DNA of 64,000 bases, from contig NC_134538.1 of NCBI RefSeq assembly GCF_050624435.1, positions 128,012,937 to 128,076,936 of the forward strand, in the 5' to 3' direction. Shown piece after piece: positions 1 through 10,923 of this stretch. Under the pieces are notes generated by a model. The model worked only from the letters and a program-made list of their open reading frames with translations. It was not told where the DNA came from and did not search any database. The stretch is from Tenrec ecaudatus. Taxonomy: Eukaryota; Chordata; Mammalia; Afrosoricida; Tenrecidae. The translations under genes were made by a program, and so were the position numbers. The number at the start of each line of letters is the position of its first letter. Positions within the stretch are counted from its first letter, which is position 1.

Positions 1-275
1 AGCGAATGCATACTGAAGTCTCACAAGGGGCAGAGAACTAGGAGGCTTGTCTGGGCTACCCGTAAATGACATCCAGCCTTGGGCAAGAGAGAGGGGAAGT
101 AGCACAGAAGCCATTCAGGAAGCTGAGTGGCACCCGAGGAGTCTATGGTTTCTAGTGAGTTCCAAGGCGGCACAGCTGGGCTGCAATGTCTGTCCTGGAG
201 AGACCCGTCTTTCAGTATTGCTCCCTCCCCTACTGTGTGGGAAAGCAGGCGAATCCCATGTCACTGCTCTGCCCG

Positions 276-431
276 TTCGTGGTGACTCCAGCTGTACTCT
301 ATCCACTGACCCTCCCTGTGAGTTTCTGAGACTGTAACTTTTTATAGGAGTGGAAAGTCCTATCTTACTCCCGCCAAGTGAACTTCTTACTTTGTGTTTA
401 GCAGCCCAATGCATAACCACTCTGCCATCAC
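276..431 (-). repeat. AfroSINE (tRNA-derived SINE), partial
   Basis: Reverse-oriented SINE body: GTTTCTGAGACTGTAACT, the AGCAGCCCAATGCATAACCAC segment (reverse of the tRNA-like head) and a short degraded 5' end. The 1-275 flank shows no recognisable gene. Confidence 0.75.
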
Positions 432-454
432 ATTTCCTTAGGGTGGCTTAGAAC

Positions 455-2760
455 TTTAAAAAAAGCTACTATATACAAACATTTCCGGGGTGAGGACCAG
501 GTAAATGGCAGGGACCAGATCAAATACAGGGATATACATGGCACACAACTAAAAAGGAGGTGGGGAAAGGAAAAAAAGAAAAAAGAAATGGGTAGTGGGG
601 ACACCGGGCACTAACCCACCCAAGGGGAGGGTATTGTTTATATTTCCAAAGGGAAAGAGGGACCAGACTTCAACCGACTTCAACCCAGTACTCCAACCCA
701 GTGCTCCAAGATGTGAATGCAACATGCCGGTGTGGAGTAGGGAACCAGTGGAGAGACTGGGGGGCTGGCCCCAATCCCAAATACTAAGTGGACACCTGCC
801 CCTCCCCCCATAATAATTTATTTCAAAAGATGGCATTGAATCTGCAGCTCCGGGAGAGAGACATAGCTGATCAGAGCACATGGGTGCTGATGAAGGGGGA
901 GTTGGAGAGAGTGGAGGACATCCTGGCCCACCAGGCATTGATGACAATGATCCCAATTAGAGCAGCCAGTGCACAGAGAGGACCACATGGCTAGTTCCAC
1001 TATGAGACATGACGCCCCTCACTGACCCGTAGCTCTACAGGGGGCAACACCAGAGACACAATGTGAGAATTGCACCTGATCTGATCCTGCTACACCGAGG
1101 CAAAACACTAAGGGGGTGCAACAGAACAGCAAGGGAATGGAGCAATGAGGTCCCCAGGGAATGCTGAAGGTGGACTTTGGAGCCAGGGCATGGCGCCCCA
1201 ACAGACTGGACTGGAAAACACTCCTAAAGGACAACAAATGATCCTTGAACTAACTACAAGCTTTTCTTTCTTATTGTGTGTTGGGGTTTTTTTGGTCATT
1301 GGTTTGTTGTTGTTGTTGTTTTGTTGTATACTGTTGCTTGGTTTTGCTCTGTCTTGTTTTTGTGCATGTTATTATCTCAGCAGGTCTGTCTAAATAAGAT
1401 AGGCTGGATGAACAATCTGGAGGAGAAAACAATAGGACCGACAGTTCAGGGGGGACATGGGAGAAGGGGAGGTGGTGGGAAAGGTAGTGGTGTTAACAAA
1501 TCCAGGGACAAGGGAACAACAAGGGATCCAAATTGGTGGTAAGGAGGGGGGTGGGAGGCCTCGTAGGGCATGATCAAGGGTAATGTAACAAAGAGGAATT
1601 GCTGACACCCTGGTGGGGACTCAGCATGATAGTGGGATAGGAGGAAAGTCAAGGGAAAAAAGAGGAAAGAGCTGGGAGGTAAAAGGCATTTATAGAGGTC
1701 TAGATAAAGGCATGTATATATGCAAATATATTTATATATGAGGATGGGTAAATATATCTATGTGCCTATATTTATAGGTTTAGTATTAAAGTAGTAGAAG
1801 GACATTGGGCCTCCACTCAAATACTCCCTCAATGCAAGAATACTTTCTTCTATTAAATTGGCATTCTGTGATGCTCACTTTCCCTACACAACCACCAAAG
1901 ACAAAGCTAGTGAATAAGCAAATGTGGCGAAGAAAGCTGATGGTGCCCAGCTATCAAAAGATATAGCGTCTGGGGTCTTAAAGGCTTGAAGGTAAACAAG
2001 CGGCCGTCTAGCTCAGAAGTAACAAAGCCCACATGGAAGCACACCAGCCTGTGTGATCACGAGGTGTTGAAGGGATCAGGTATCAGGCATCATCAGAACA
2101 AAAAAATCTTACCATAGTGAATGAGGTGGGGAGTGCAGAGTGGAGACCCATAGCCCATTTGTAGGCCATTGGTGATCCCCTTACAGAAGGGTCTCAGGGA
2201 GGAGATGAGCCAGACAGGGTGTGATGTAGCAATAATGAAAAATACAACTTTCCTCTAGTTCCTAAATGTTTCCTCCCCCTGCACTATCATGATCCCATTT
2301 CTACCTTGCAAGTCTGGCTAGACCAGAGGATGTACACTGGTACAGATAGGAACCAAAAACACAGGGAATCCAGGGCGGATGATCCCTTCAGGACCAGTAG
2401 TGTGAGTGGAGATACTGGGAGCATACAGGGAGGGTGGGTTAGAAATGAGAAACTGATTATAAGGATCTATATGTGACCTCCTCCCTGGGGAACGGAGAAC
2501 AGAAAAGTGGGTGAAGGGAGACGTCGGACAGGGCAAGATATGACAAAATAATAATTTATAAATTATCAAGGTATCATGAGGGAGGGGGAAATGGGGAAGG
2601 AGGAGAAAAATGAGGAGCTGATGCCGGGGGCTTAAGTGGAGAGCAAATGTTTTGAGAATGATGAGGGCAATGAATGTACAAATGTGCTCTACACAATTGA
2701 TATATGTATGGCTTGTGATAAGAGTTGTATGAATCCCTATTAAAATGATTTTTTTTAAAA
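455..2760 (+). mobile_element. L1 LINE 3' end (3' UTR only)
   Basis: Parallels 39130-41400 base block by base block and ends in a TTGTGATAAGAGTTGTATGA-type terminus with an A-rich tail. It is entirely 3' UTR: ORF2 ended upstream of the truncation point. Small open frames inside are not genes. Confidence 0.85.
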
Positions 2761-3067
2761 GATACTTTTTGTATCATGAGAAAAACAATTGTTTGAGGTC
2801 AGGGATAATATTAACTTTTGAACAAAGCTCAAGTGGACATCTACCCCAATCACTGAAGCTTCACCATCTGACATGAAGGCTGCTCTACATAAAGGCTGCT
2901 AGTTGGACAGCCTTTGAATTAAGGGCAGGACATCAAGGATGGAGTCAAGCAGAGAGATCTGCTAAGAGGTTTGTGGCAACTGTTGTTTGGGACCCCAAAG
3001 GGGTCATAGAGCAGGCTGGAGACTCCTTCTTCAATCACCTGTCTGATGACTCAGATATCCTCCAATT
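2761..3067. other. Unassigned sequence
   Basis: No gene or recognisable repeat was seen. Confidence 0.5.
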
Positions 3068-3186
3068 TAAAACCAAACTCAGTGCCATCCAGTTGATTCC
3101 TACCGGTAGCAAGGCTATTGGACCGTGTGGAACTGCCCCGGTGTGTTTCTAAGACCGTGCCTCTTTTCTCGATGGAAAACCTCTAT
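3068..3186 (-). repeat. AfroSINE 3' part
   Basis: Starts with the reversed tail AAACCAAACTCAGTGCCATC and keeps the GTGTTTCTAAGACCGT body segment. The tRNA-like head is missing or decayed. Confidence 0.7.
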
Positions 3187-5071
3187 TCATCTGGTCTCAC
3201 ACAGGCGCGCTCCCTGTGGCTTGGGGTTTTCCAACATGCCACAGGGTAATCGCAAAGGGTCACAAAGCAGTCAGAGTCAACAAGATTCAAAGAGGAAGGG
3301 ACATAAACTCCACCTCTTGACAGGAACAAATGCGTCGAGGTATATTTTTGCAGCCAAATTGGGCAAATCCAACCTATCACAGGAATGAGGACTAATAAAC
3401 AAGTGGTGGACTAGAGGTGGATGAGTAGTTTGCAGTGTTCCCTGCAGGGGTGGTGGTCTGAAATGTAGACCCCTTCACCCCATTCACAACAAAAATCCAC
3501 TGCAGTGGGAATTCTTCTCAAATTGTCCTGGAGGAATAGTAGCTAGCGGTTAGAGTGGGTGCTTCAAATGAACCTTGCTCACGGGGATGGAATTACTGAC
3601 GAGGTTTACCGGTGATCATGGAAATGGGTGGTTGTGGAGAGACAGAAGTAAAGTTCACTGAAGATGAGGAGGTCAAGGCAGAGAAACCAGTACCGTTAGG
3701 GTGGCCCACATATATGCTAAAGCGAACAGAATGGACAACAGTCATGAAGCAGAAAATGAGTTAAAGATAAGCTTTAATTGCATAAAAATGACTCCGGAAA
3801 CAATGTAATCACTAGAATTTAAGTTTTTAATCATTTCTTCTTCTTAGGTTAAAATCTGCAATGACCCAAGTCCACTATAATTCAAAGTACTATTCTTGCC
3901 ATGGGCGGTTAAAAGATAAACGGCACAAAGAAGCCGTCCTTGAGGGAACTGTGTCTATTACAGACACATTCTGTCTTCCTCTGTTTTTCTCTTTGACTAC
4001 CCACCCCACTAGCTGATTTTCTATAAATTCCCCCAAACATTATATAATATAAATAGCATCATATAATAAAAAAGTATGTTCTTGGATACCGAGTTAATTG
4101 GAAGAGCTGTGCAGCTCAGCTCGAAAGAGAAAAATTCATCTACGTATCTGTCAATATTCTAATTCTTAACACATGACTAAGATTAAACAAAAACATCAGT
4201 CAAAGTTCTCTCGGACAACTGTTGGATGTTTCATTCAGGGCTCACCATTACTTAGTTACGTACCAGTTTGCTGGTTTGTTTGTTAAGTTTGACTTGCTGT
4301 TGTCCACGACTTGAAGACATCAAGAAACATGGCTGGCTTGGATTTCCCTCCTCTTCGATTATCTAGGATGAAGGCTGAGGGTAGGGACAAGGACAGGATA
4401 GTCTCCAACAACAAAAAGCGTATTAACAAGGTACTGTCCATTGGAAATATGGAATGCTTCAAAAACTACAATCCCTATGTTGATGGCTCTAGACATTCTC
4501 AACATTCCTGATACACTGTACAAAGCTCTCCATGCGGCAAGAACCAAGAAATGCTAAGTATCCAAACTATTCATCCAAATATTATTGAGTTACTATAATG
4601 TTTTCAAACAAAATGAACAAAAAAAATCTCTACAAAAGCTGTCTGGAGAGATAGTCACAGGTACCTTCATGCTGGAAAAAAAAAAAGGAAAAATTTACTG
4701 GGTTGCAGAAGCTATGAATGACAGTGAAAGCCATTTGAAGGATCCCAGGGTCCAGAGGGTGCGCTGGAATGTGGATTAATGCGGATGCTGTTAGGTATTA
4801 TTTGTTCTTCCCTTTGACCCACTGTAAATTATCTAGTTTTTAATATTTTCTGCTTTCTTTTCAATCGAGCTTTTTCTCTGTTTTATTGTTATTGGTTTGC
4901 TATTTGTTTTTTATTTTGTATGTTTTTCTGTACATGAAATTCATGAAAGGTAGTTCTGTAGAGACAGTAACTAGATTAGTAGTTTTTTGGGGTCATGGCT
5001 GGGGAGTGGCGATGGGGGGTGGGTGGGTTAGGGAGAAATAATATGTACAAGAAAGTGAAAAAAAAAAACCA
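3187..5071. other. Unassigned AT-rich intergenic stretch
   Basis: About 1.9 kb without a recognised gene. Open frames at 4311-4511 and 4585-4779 have no family features I recognise. Poly-purine runs occur near 4676-4690 and 5059-5068. Confidence 0.5.
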
Positions 5072-5077
5072 CCTGAG

Positions 5078-5743
5078 TGTGAGGTAGCCAGCCCTACAAC
5101 TAATCACAGGTTCCGTAGGCACAATTGTACGGTTAAGATATATAAAGATTATAGTAAAGTCATAGAGAATAGGAGAGATGGGAGAGAGACACATTTCATG
5201 GTAGCATGCTCACTTCAGCTCCTCTTGGTGGTACAGGTGGAGGTGGGGGACGAGAAGGCAGGAGAGAGCTCTTGTGCAGTTTTATTTCTAACCAAAGCTT
5301 ACCTATGGTTGGGGGCATGCAAGCCCTGATTACAGATTACGTCATGAGAAGGGGTTGTAACACAGGCGGTACAAGCAATAGGAGGGGGTGACCGAGAGGT
5401 GTACATGCAATAGTACAGGGAGGGAATGGGGTGCATTATGTGGCGAGATGGGTGGACTCTAGACTCAATATTTAGTAGCCTAACCTCAGTTACCCTTGAG
5501 TGGTCCCGGGGTCTGCCTTTGGGCTCTCCTTGAAGGGAACAATATCAGAAGGGAGTGGGCCCTATTTAGGGTGAGTCAAATTATACAGTCTGGTTGCTCT
5601 AGATACCTTCAAGGAGAATAACCTCTGACCTACTCTTGTTGACCTCCTAGTGTGCAGTCTTTTATCATGTGTAGCAAGCAGTGTCTTGGGTTTGGCATAT
5701 ATTTGGGGGAGGCAACTTGGGAGAAATCTTTCTCTTTCCCACA
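5078..5743 (-). mobile_element. Solo LTR, family A, with 6-bp TSD
   Basis: The 666-bp element begins TGTGAGG and ends TTTCCCACA, flanked by perfect CCTGAG duplications at 5072-5077 and 5744-5749. A reverse-strand AATAAA near 5280 sets the orientation. A 6-bp duplication suggests a class II-like endogenous retrovirus; no internal viral genes are present. Confidence 0.8.
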
Positions 5744-6175
5744 CCTGAGTAAATGTTTTTTATAGTGTTAAAAAACAAAGGCCTATAAGAGCAGAGATTA
5801 CACAAGAAGATGAAATTCCATCAAAGAGGATGCATTTGAACTTTGGACAGGCTGGTGAGTTTAAGGAAGGAACAAAGGAAAGAGATGTATGGAAACAGGT
5901 AAGTACCTGGCCTAGCTGGGAAACACTACACAAAGTCCAGTGTGGGTAAAATGCACGGCAGACTGTCTGACTTTACTCTGCAGGTGGGACCCAATCAGAG
6001 ATTCCACACTAGGAGATTATGTGGTCAGTAAGTAGCATAGCTACACCAAGCAGACAGCAGGGAAGGCCCAGGAAAATATGGAGATGGAAAATTGGAAATG
6101 CAATATAGATGAAATTGGTTAGGAAGCCCCAAATATAACTGGGCTGAGAATTTCCTGAACACAGATCCAAACAAA

Positions 6176-6350
6176 ACAAAACTCACGACCATCAAGTCAA
6201 CACCAACCCATAGTGACTCTAGGACAGAACAGCTCCAGTGAGTTTCTGAGACTGTAACTTTCTACATAAGTGAAAAGGCTGTAGGAGCAGCTGGTGGTTT
6301 TGAACTACTGACTTCGCAGTTTGAAGGCCAATGCACAATCACTGTGCCAG
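6176..6350 (-). repeat. AfroSINE
   Basis: Reversed SINE: tail AAAACTCACGACCATCAAGTC, body GAGTTTCTGAGACTGTAACT and a head ending ACAATCACTGTGCCAG. The 5750-6175 flank shows nothing recognisable. Confidence 0.8.
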
Positions 6351-6529
6351 GAAAATATCTTAGATGTGCAATTTTTTAAAAGAACTAGAACTAAACATAT
6401 ACAGAACTAAACATATAGATTATTCCTAAGTAAGCCGTTAACTTCAAGCAAGTACAATTAGGATTACAATGCAATGAATTATCAAATATGGCTCTTAAGG
6501 CCATAGCATGTTATGTCCATCAAATGACC

Positions 6530-7140
6530 TTTGGGTAAGGGCTGGAGGAAGACACTGATTGGATTATATGGTTCTGCTGTGATGGTTAATGGGGTTGTAA
6601 TCGCCATTCTGCTGAGTATGAAACCAGCCATGAGTGGGGATTTCACCATCAAGAAGAGAAATGTCAGGAGTGGATCAAGTCACTTGGATCCCGAGATTCC
6701 TGTGCATTCAACCTCCGTGATCCAGGGGAGGGCTGTCACACCAGAGGAGTGGACTTCAAGTCCAGGGAGCAAGTACAGTACTTTGGGGGAGGGCGCTGGC
6801 TTGGATTGGGGCGCTGGGTTTGCTGGCCCAGAGTTGGAGCCTAGTGCCTTTGCGTTGGGGCTTATATTGGAGTGGCATGCCCCATGGGCATTTGGCAGCC
6901 CTAAAAGAGCCTCGGGGTGCTGCCTGAGCAGGGCGGAAGCCAGGTCAAGTGGCTGAGGCCCAGAGAAAGGCCTGCCTGCAGGCATGGCAGAAAAGCAGCT
7001 GTGCCAACTAAACAATTGTATCCTGTGCATTTCTCACCTGAACTGTAACCTATCCACTTTCCTAATAAACTCCACAATCATGAACATCATCTGAGTTCTG
7101 TGTAGCCATTGCAATGAATTATTGAATCCAGTCATAGAAA
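6530..7140 (+). mobile_element. LTR, family B (ERVL/MaLR-like)
   Basis: Shares its 3' part with 35520-36270: a CCTAATAAACTCCACAAT polyadenylation region and then GAGTTCTGTGTAGCCATTGC. The 141-codon open frame at 6531-6956 lies in the LTR and is not a gene. Confidence 0.55.
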
Positions 7141-7149
7141 ACAGCCCAA

Positions 7150-7216
7150 AGGAGCAGTTCTACCCTGTTTGTTGTGGGTCAGCAACAACTCCACAGTATT
7201 GAGTTTTTTGAGATGG
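7150..7216 (+). repeat. AfroSINE 3' fragment
   Basis: GGAGCAGTTCTACCCTGTTT followed by a decayed GGGTCAGCAACAACTCCA and ATTGAGTTTTTTGAG tail. Confidence 0.55.
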
Positions 7217-7223
7217 ATTCAAG

Positions 7224-8007
7224 CAGTAGTTCTCAACCTGTGGGTCGTGATCCCTCTGGGGGTCGAATAATCCTTTCACAGGGGTTGCCCAATTCGTAAC
7301 AGTAGCAAAATTACAGTTATGAAGTAGCAACGAAAATAATTCTATGGTTGGAAGGTCACCACAACATGTGTAAAGACGAACTTAGGCACAGGATGCGTGA
7401 AAGGTAAACTGAGGCACAGGGAGAAGGACAAAGCTGACTGACAGGACAAAGGGAGAGCAGAAACAGAAATAGCTTTATTAGAGGGGAGCTCCCGGGCACC
7501 CGATGGTCTAGCAAGTAGCCTAGGGGAATTGCGGGGCCCTGTTCGGGGTCTGGGAGTTTTAAAGGAAAGCGGGGAGAGGGAGGTCCTGCTGCAGCAGCAA
7601 GGTTTATGGTCCAGGATGTCAGCAGTGAGGTTTATGGCCTAGAAGGTCAGCGGTAAGGTTGATGGCCCAGGATGCAGTTTATCAGCTCTGGCAGGTAGGG
7701 TGGCTGGTTATTGGGGAGTCAGGCATCCCTGGCGCCGTTTCTCACTCTCTTTATTCTAGGGGGCAACTGCTGGTGCGGTGGGGTTGATGGTCCAGGATAT
7801 AGTTTATCAGCTCTGGCAAGTAAGGTGTCCGGATATTGGGGAGTCAGGCATCCCTGGCGCCGTTTCTTGGTCTCCTCATTCCTGGAGCAACTGCTGATCT
7901 TTAGGGGATTAGCAGGGACGTGCCTCCCCCCTCCCTGCTTTATCTTAAGCCATACCATGAGGAACTGTATGAAAGGGCTGGGGCATTAGGAAGGTTGAGA
8001 ACCACTG
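7224..8007 (+). mobile_element. SPIN-type hAT element, split by an LTR
   Basis: The left part (7224-7368) starts CAGTAGTTCTCAACCTGTGG. The right part (about 7953-8007) ends AAGGTTGAGAACCACTG. Together they make about 200 bp, the same as the intact copy at 20600-20797, so this is a short non-autonomous copy. Flanking 8-mers no longer match. Confidence 0.85.
7369..7952 (-). mobile_element. Solo LTR inserted in SPIN
   Basis: About 584 bp lie between the two SPIN halves, with TGTAAAG at one end and AAGCCA at the other. The flanks keep an imperfect AACATG/ACCATG duplication. Reverse-strand CTAATAAAGC near 7471-7480 is the polyadenylation signal. An imperfect ~125-bp tandem duplication (units from 7658 and 7783) sits in the U3-like part. 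Confidence 0.7.
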
Positions 8008-8459
8008 GGTTAGTACAGTGCCACAGGAGGGGTGGTTGGTTTTAGAACAAGGTCAAAGGAAGCGAGGGTTAGGGGGGGGGTAGGGAGGGAAGGGTGGAGA
8101 TCATATCTAGCTTCTGCTTTGTGGCAATCAATCAGCTTTGGGAACCAGAGGAGGTAAGATGAGGCATCTATACCATTTCCTCACTGCTAAAAATGGTGCT
8201 GAAACTACTTACTATGATTTAAAAAGGTTTTTTATTTTCATCTGTATAATTTAATATCTAAAATTGCTAGTTATTAGCAAAATACAGCACAAGGACATTT
8301 AAAAATATTAACTCTACCACACATCATTATTTATTAAAAAACACTAGTAAACTTTTTTTTTCATGGTCAACATTTTATAGTTCGCTAAAGAAAATAAATG
8401 AAACCTGGCCCAAACAATCAGCATGCATTTATAAAACAATGAGCGTACTACTTGCTGTC
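8008..8459. other. Unassigned AT-rich sequence
   Basis: Contains a G run (about 8070-8078) and AT-rich DNA. No gene seen; it may be part of the THAP5 downstream flank. Confidence 0.5.
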
Positions 8460-8610
8460 CACCAAGTTTATTGAACACCTCCTATTTTTCAGGTTCAAAA
8501 ACATGTTCCCTTATAGAATTCTCAAATCTGTTACAAAAGGTAGAAAATGCTATCTCTTATTTTACAGATGAGACTGGTATGAATTTGTCTAACACCATAA
8601 ACTATCTTCT
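8460..8610 (+). repeat. Old MIR/L2-like repeat
   Basis: Diverged TTTATTGAACACCTCCTATT followed about 100 bp later by TATTTTACAGATGAGACTGG, the MIR-type spacing. Confidence 0.4.
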
Positions 8611-9345
8611 TATTGTATATTTAATTCTATTAACTGATAGTTGTAAGGAAACACTGCTTAATTTTTATATTTGTGTTTGCTTTTACATTCATTTTTCTTA
8701 AATTCTTTTATATTTCAATAGTATTTTTACAAGTATAATCATCTCTTCTTTTTACTACTTAACTCTCTAAGGTCATCATCACAATTTCTGTAATTTCTCA
8801 CTTATAAATCTCAGTAAAATATACATGATTGATAATGTGTAATTTTAACTAGGGAGCCTTACAAAAATTCAAGGGAAAACTCCATTATCTTTTAATCCCA
8901 TATTCCACACTTTTTGAAGCTCCTCATAGTACTCTATGTTTTTGTAGTCTAGAAATGACACAGGCACATACTTTAAAAAGCTACACTTACTATGAAATAG
9001 ACTATGGTTTTTAAAATAAACTTAAGCTCATTTTCATATGTTATAAATATAACTATAAATAGTTTGTTAAAAAGTGCAAGCAATTATCTAGTAGGACAGT
9101 CAATCACATATGATGTACTGACATACAGGTTCTTCAGTGCTTAGAACATTTCTAAGAACTGTACTAGTGACTGGGCCCTTATTTTACTTCAACTGGAGTA
9201 ACATTATCAAAGAAATCTTTTATAATATAGGTGCAAAACTATAGCCAAACGTTAGACACAGAATTGAATAACTATTGAGGTTATTCCAATAGTTAGTAAT
9301 ATCAGATTCTAGTCAACTTCTATTAATATGGAGTATAAACCCTTA

Positions 9346-9541
9346 GGTCATCAAGTGAATTTTAACTTATTGCGACCTTAAAGGACAGAGCACTCCCCCA
9401 TAACGTTTCTAAGGATGCAAAAGTCTTTACAGATGCAGACTACCACAGCTTCCTCCCACTGCGTGGCTGGAGGAGTCGGACCACCAGCCTTTTGGTGAGC
9501 AGCCAAGTGCTCAATGTCTGTGTGACCAGGGCTCCTCTGAG
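9346..9541 (-). repeat. AfroSINE
   Basis: Diverged reversed SINE ending in TGTGTGACCAGGGCTCCTCT, the reverse of the AGAGGAGCCCTGG start. It lies downstream of the THAP5 stop, possibly in the 3' UTR. Confidence 0.7.
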
Positions 9542-9589
9542 ACGATCCGGTGCAGAAAACCTACCTTGTCAAAAGTGCAAAAGGAAGAA

Positions 9590-9745
9590 ACATAGTAAAT
9601 GCCCTCATTTTATAGAGTAGGGACTGGGGCTCCAGCTTGGCAAGTCACTTGTCTAGGTTAAATCCAATGGTAGAATCAGGATAGATCCCTGGGCCTGATT
9701 TCTATTCTTGGCTCTTCTGATCACCACCACAGTTTCTCTCATTTT
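9590..9745 (+). repeat. MIR-like ancient SINE
   Basis: CCTCATTTTATAGAGTAGGG, AAGTCACTTGTCTAGGTTAA and the CAGGATAGATCCCTGGGCCT region follow MIR order. Confidence 0.6.
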
Positions 9746-10008
9746 ACAACTCAATTAAATTATTTACTATAAGTAACTTCAATTTGAAAAATGATTACAT
9801 AATAGTTTTCTCCATAACCCACAGTTCTGAATTTTTTCTACACGAGTATTACAACAGAATGCCTAGTAGTACATAACGTTAGAGGCTCACAGAGCTTCAG
9901 TAAGATGAGCAATTCATACAAGAAAAGTTCACTTTACAAATAATTTGGTTTGCCTGCAAAAAACAACAACAACCAAAGACCTTGGAAAACTTATGGCTTT
10001 AAAATGCC

Positions 10009-10923
10009 TTATAACATAGTAACTTCGTACGTGGTGAAATGGTTTTCTATAATCTTGACGTTTTCTTCAGAGAGCCAGTTTTCCTGCTGTAGCTGCCTTA
10101 TGAGAGCTTCCAAGGACTTTAATCTTCCCAGAGTCTGTTGCTCTTTTAGTTCAAGGAGAGTTATCTTTGAATGTAGCTTAGACACTTTCTGCCAAAGATG
10201 TTCCTTATTTATGTCTTGTCTGCAGTACGAATGTTCAATTTGCAAAACTTCTGTACCATAGTCAACGTCCTTGAAGAAGGAATCTTCGGTGTCTGTGTCC
10301 TCCATTTCCACAGTGTCTAGTTGGGCAGGTACAAAAGAATTCACTCTAGGCCTAGAATTTTCCGTGGGGACAAAAATCGCAATAACAGATTCCTTATTTG
10401 CATTTAAGTCTCCAATTGTTTGAGAAATTGTGCTGAATACGACAGGATGTTCCTGTGTTGACTTAATTTCCACAGAATTATCTGTAAAATTTGGACTAGC
10501 TATACGATTGGTAGTTATCTCAAATATTTCTTGGGTTTCCAAAGAGTGCTGAATATCTTCTGAATCGGAAGTGGTCAGAGTAATAGTGGTAGAATTTATA
10601 TTCTCAAAAGATGTGTGAAAACCACCTACACCTACACCTTCGTTAAACGTGGTTTCCAAAGTGGACTCTGGCTGTCCAATATCTTGTTTAACCAGGTTGA
10701 GAGTTAATATATTATTTTGCATACTCTCTGCTTTGGGAGCTAGTGGCGTCACCAAACCAGTTGAGTCAAATAATTCTGTATATTTAGGGAGCACATCAGT
10801 GTTAACTGTATTTTTCTTTGACTCATTTGATACAAATGCTTCTTCTGACTTGGCTTTTTGGAACACTTCATGTTCATCTTCTAATTCTGTCTTATGAGAC
10901 CTTTTTTTGGAAGCATCTCTTCC
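10009..10923 (-). CDS. THAP5: THAP5 coding exon 3 (terminal)
   Basis: This exon encodes residues 92-395. It opens with GRDASKK just after the acceptor TTCTAG. The Ser/Thr-rich linker comes first, then the EHSY motif and coiled coil, and the protein ends in TTYEVTML. The codon for residue 111 is GTG (valine), so a start placed there would be false: the frame runs on upstream to the splice acceptor. Confidence 0.97.
   Translation of the reverse strand, partial: GRDASKKRSHKTELEDEHEVFQKAKSEEAFVSNESKKNTVNTDVLPKYTELFDSTGLVTPLAPKAESMQNNILTLNLVKQDIGQPESTLETTFNEGVGVGGFHTSFENINSTTITLTTSDSEDIQHSLETQEIFEITTNRIASPNFTDNSVEIKSTQEHPVVFSTISQTIGDLNANKESVIAIFVPTENSRPRVNSFVPAQLDTVEMEDTDTEDSFFKDVDYGTEVLQIEHSYCRQDINKEHLWQKVSKLHSKITLLELKEQQTLGRLKSLEALIRQLQQENWLSEENVKIIENHFTTYEVTML

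Larger units (their letters stand above)
8200..10008 (-). other. Probable THAP5 3' UTR and downstream flank
   Basis: AT-rich sequence follows the THAP5 stop. Reverse-strand AATAAA candidates are visible at about 8467-8472, 8330-8335 and 8230-8235, but I cannot tell which is used. An AfroSINE and two old MIR-like repeats lie inside. No other gene was seen. Confidence 0.4.

Noticed and set aside
4311-4511. 66-codon open frame, possible processed pseudogene
   Set aside because: No recognisable parent protein, no poly(A) tail or flanking duplication.
6531-6956. 141-codon open frame
   Set aside because: Lies inside a family B LTR copy.
1-10008. Search for PNPLA8 exons, expected next to THAP5
   Set aside because: No patatin-like motif or other PNPLA8 sequence recognised; the gene probably lies beyond the left edge.
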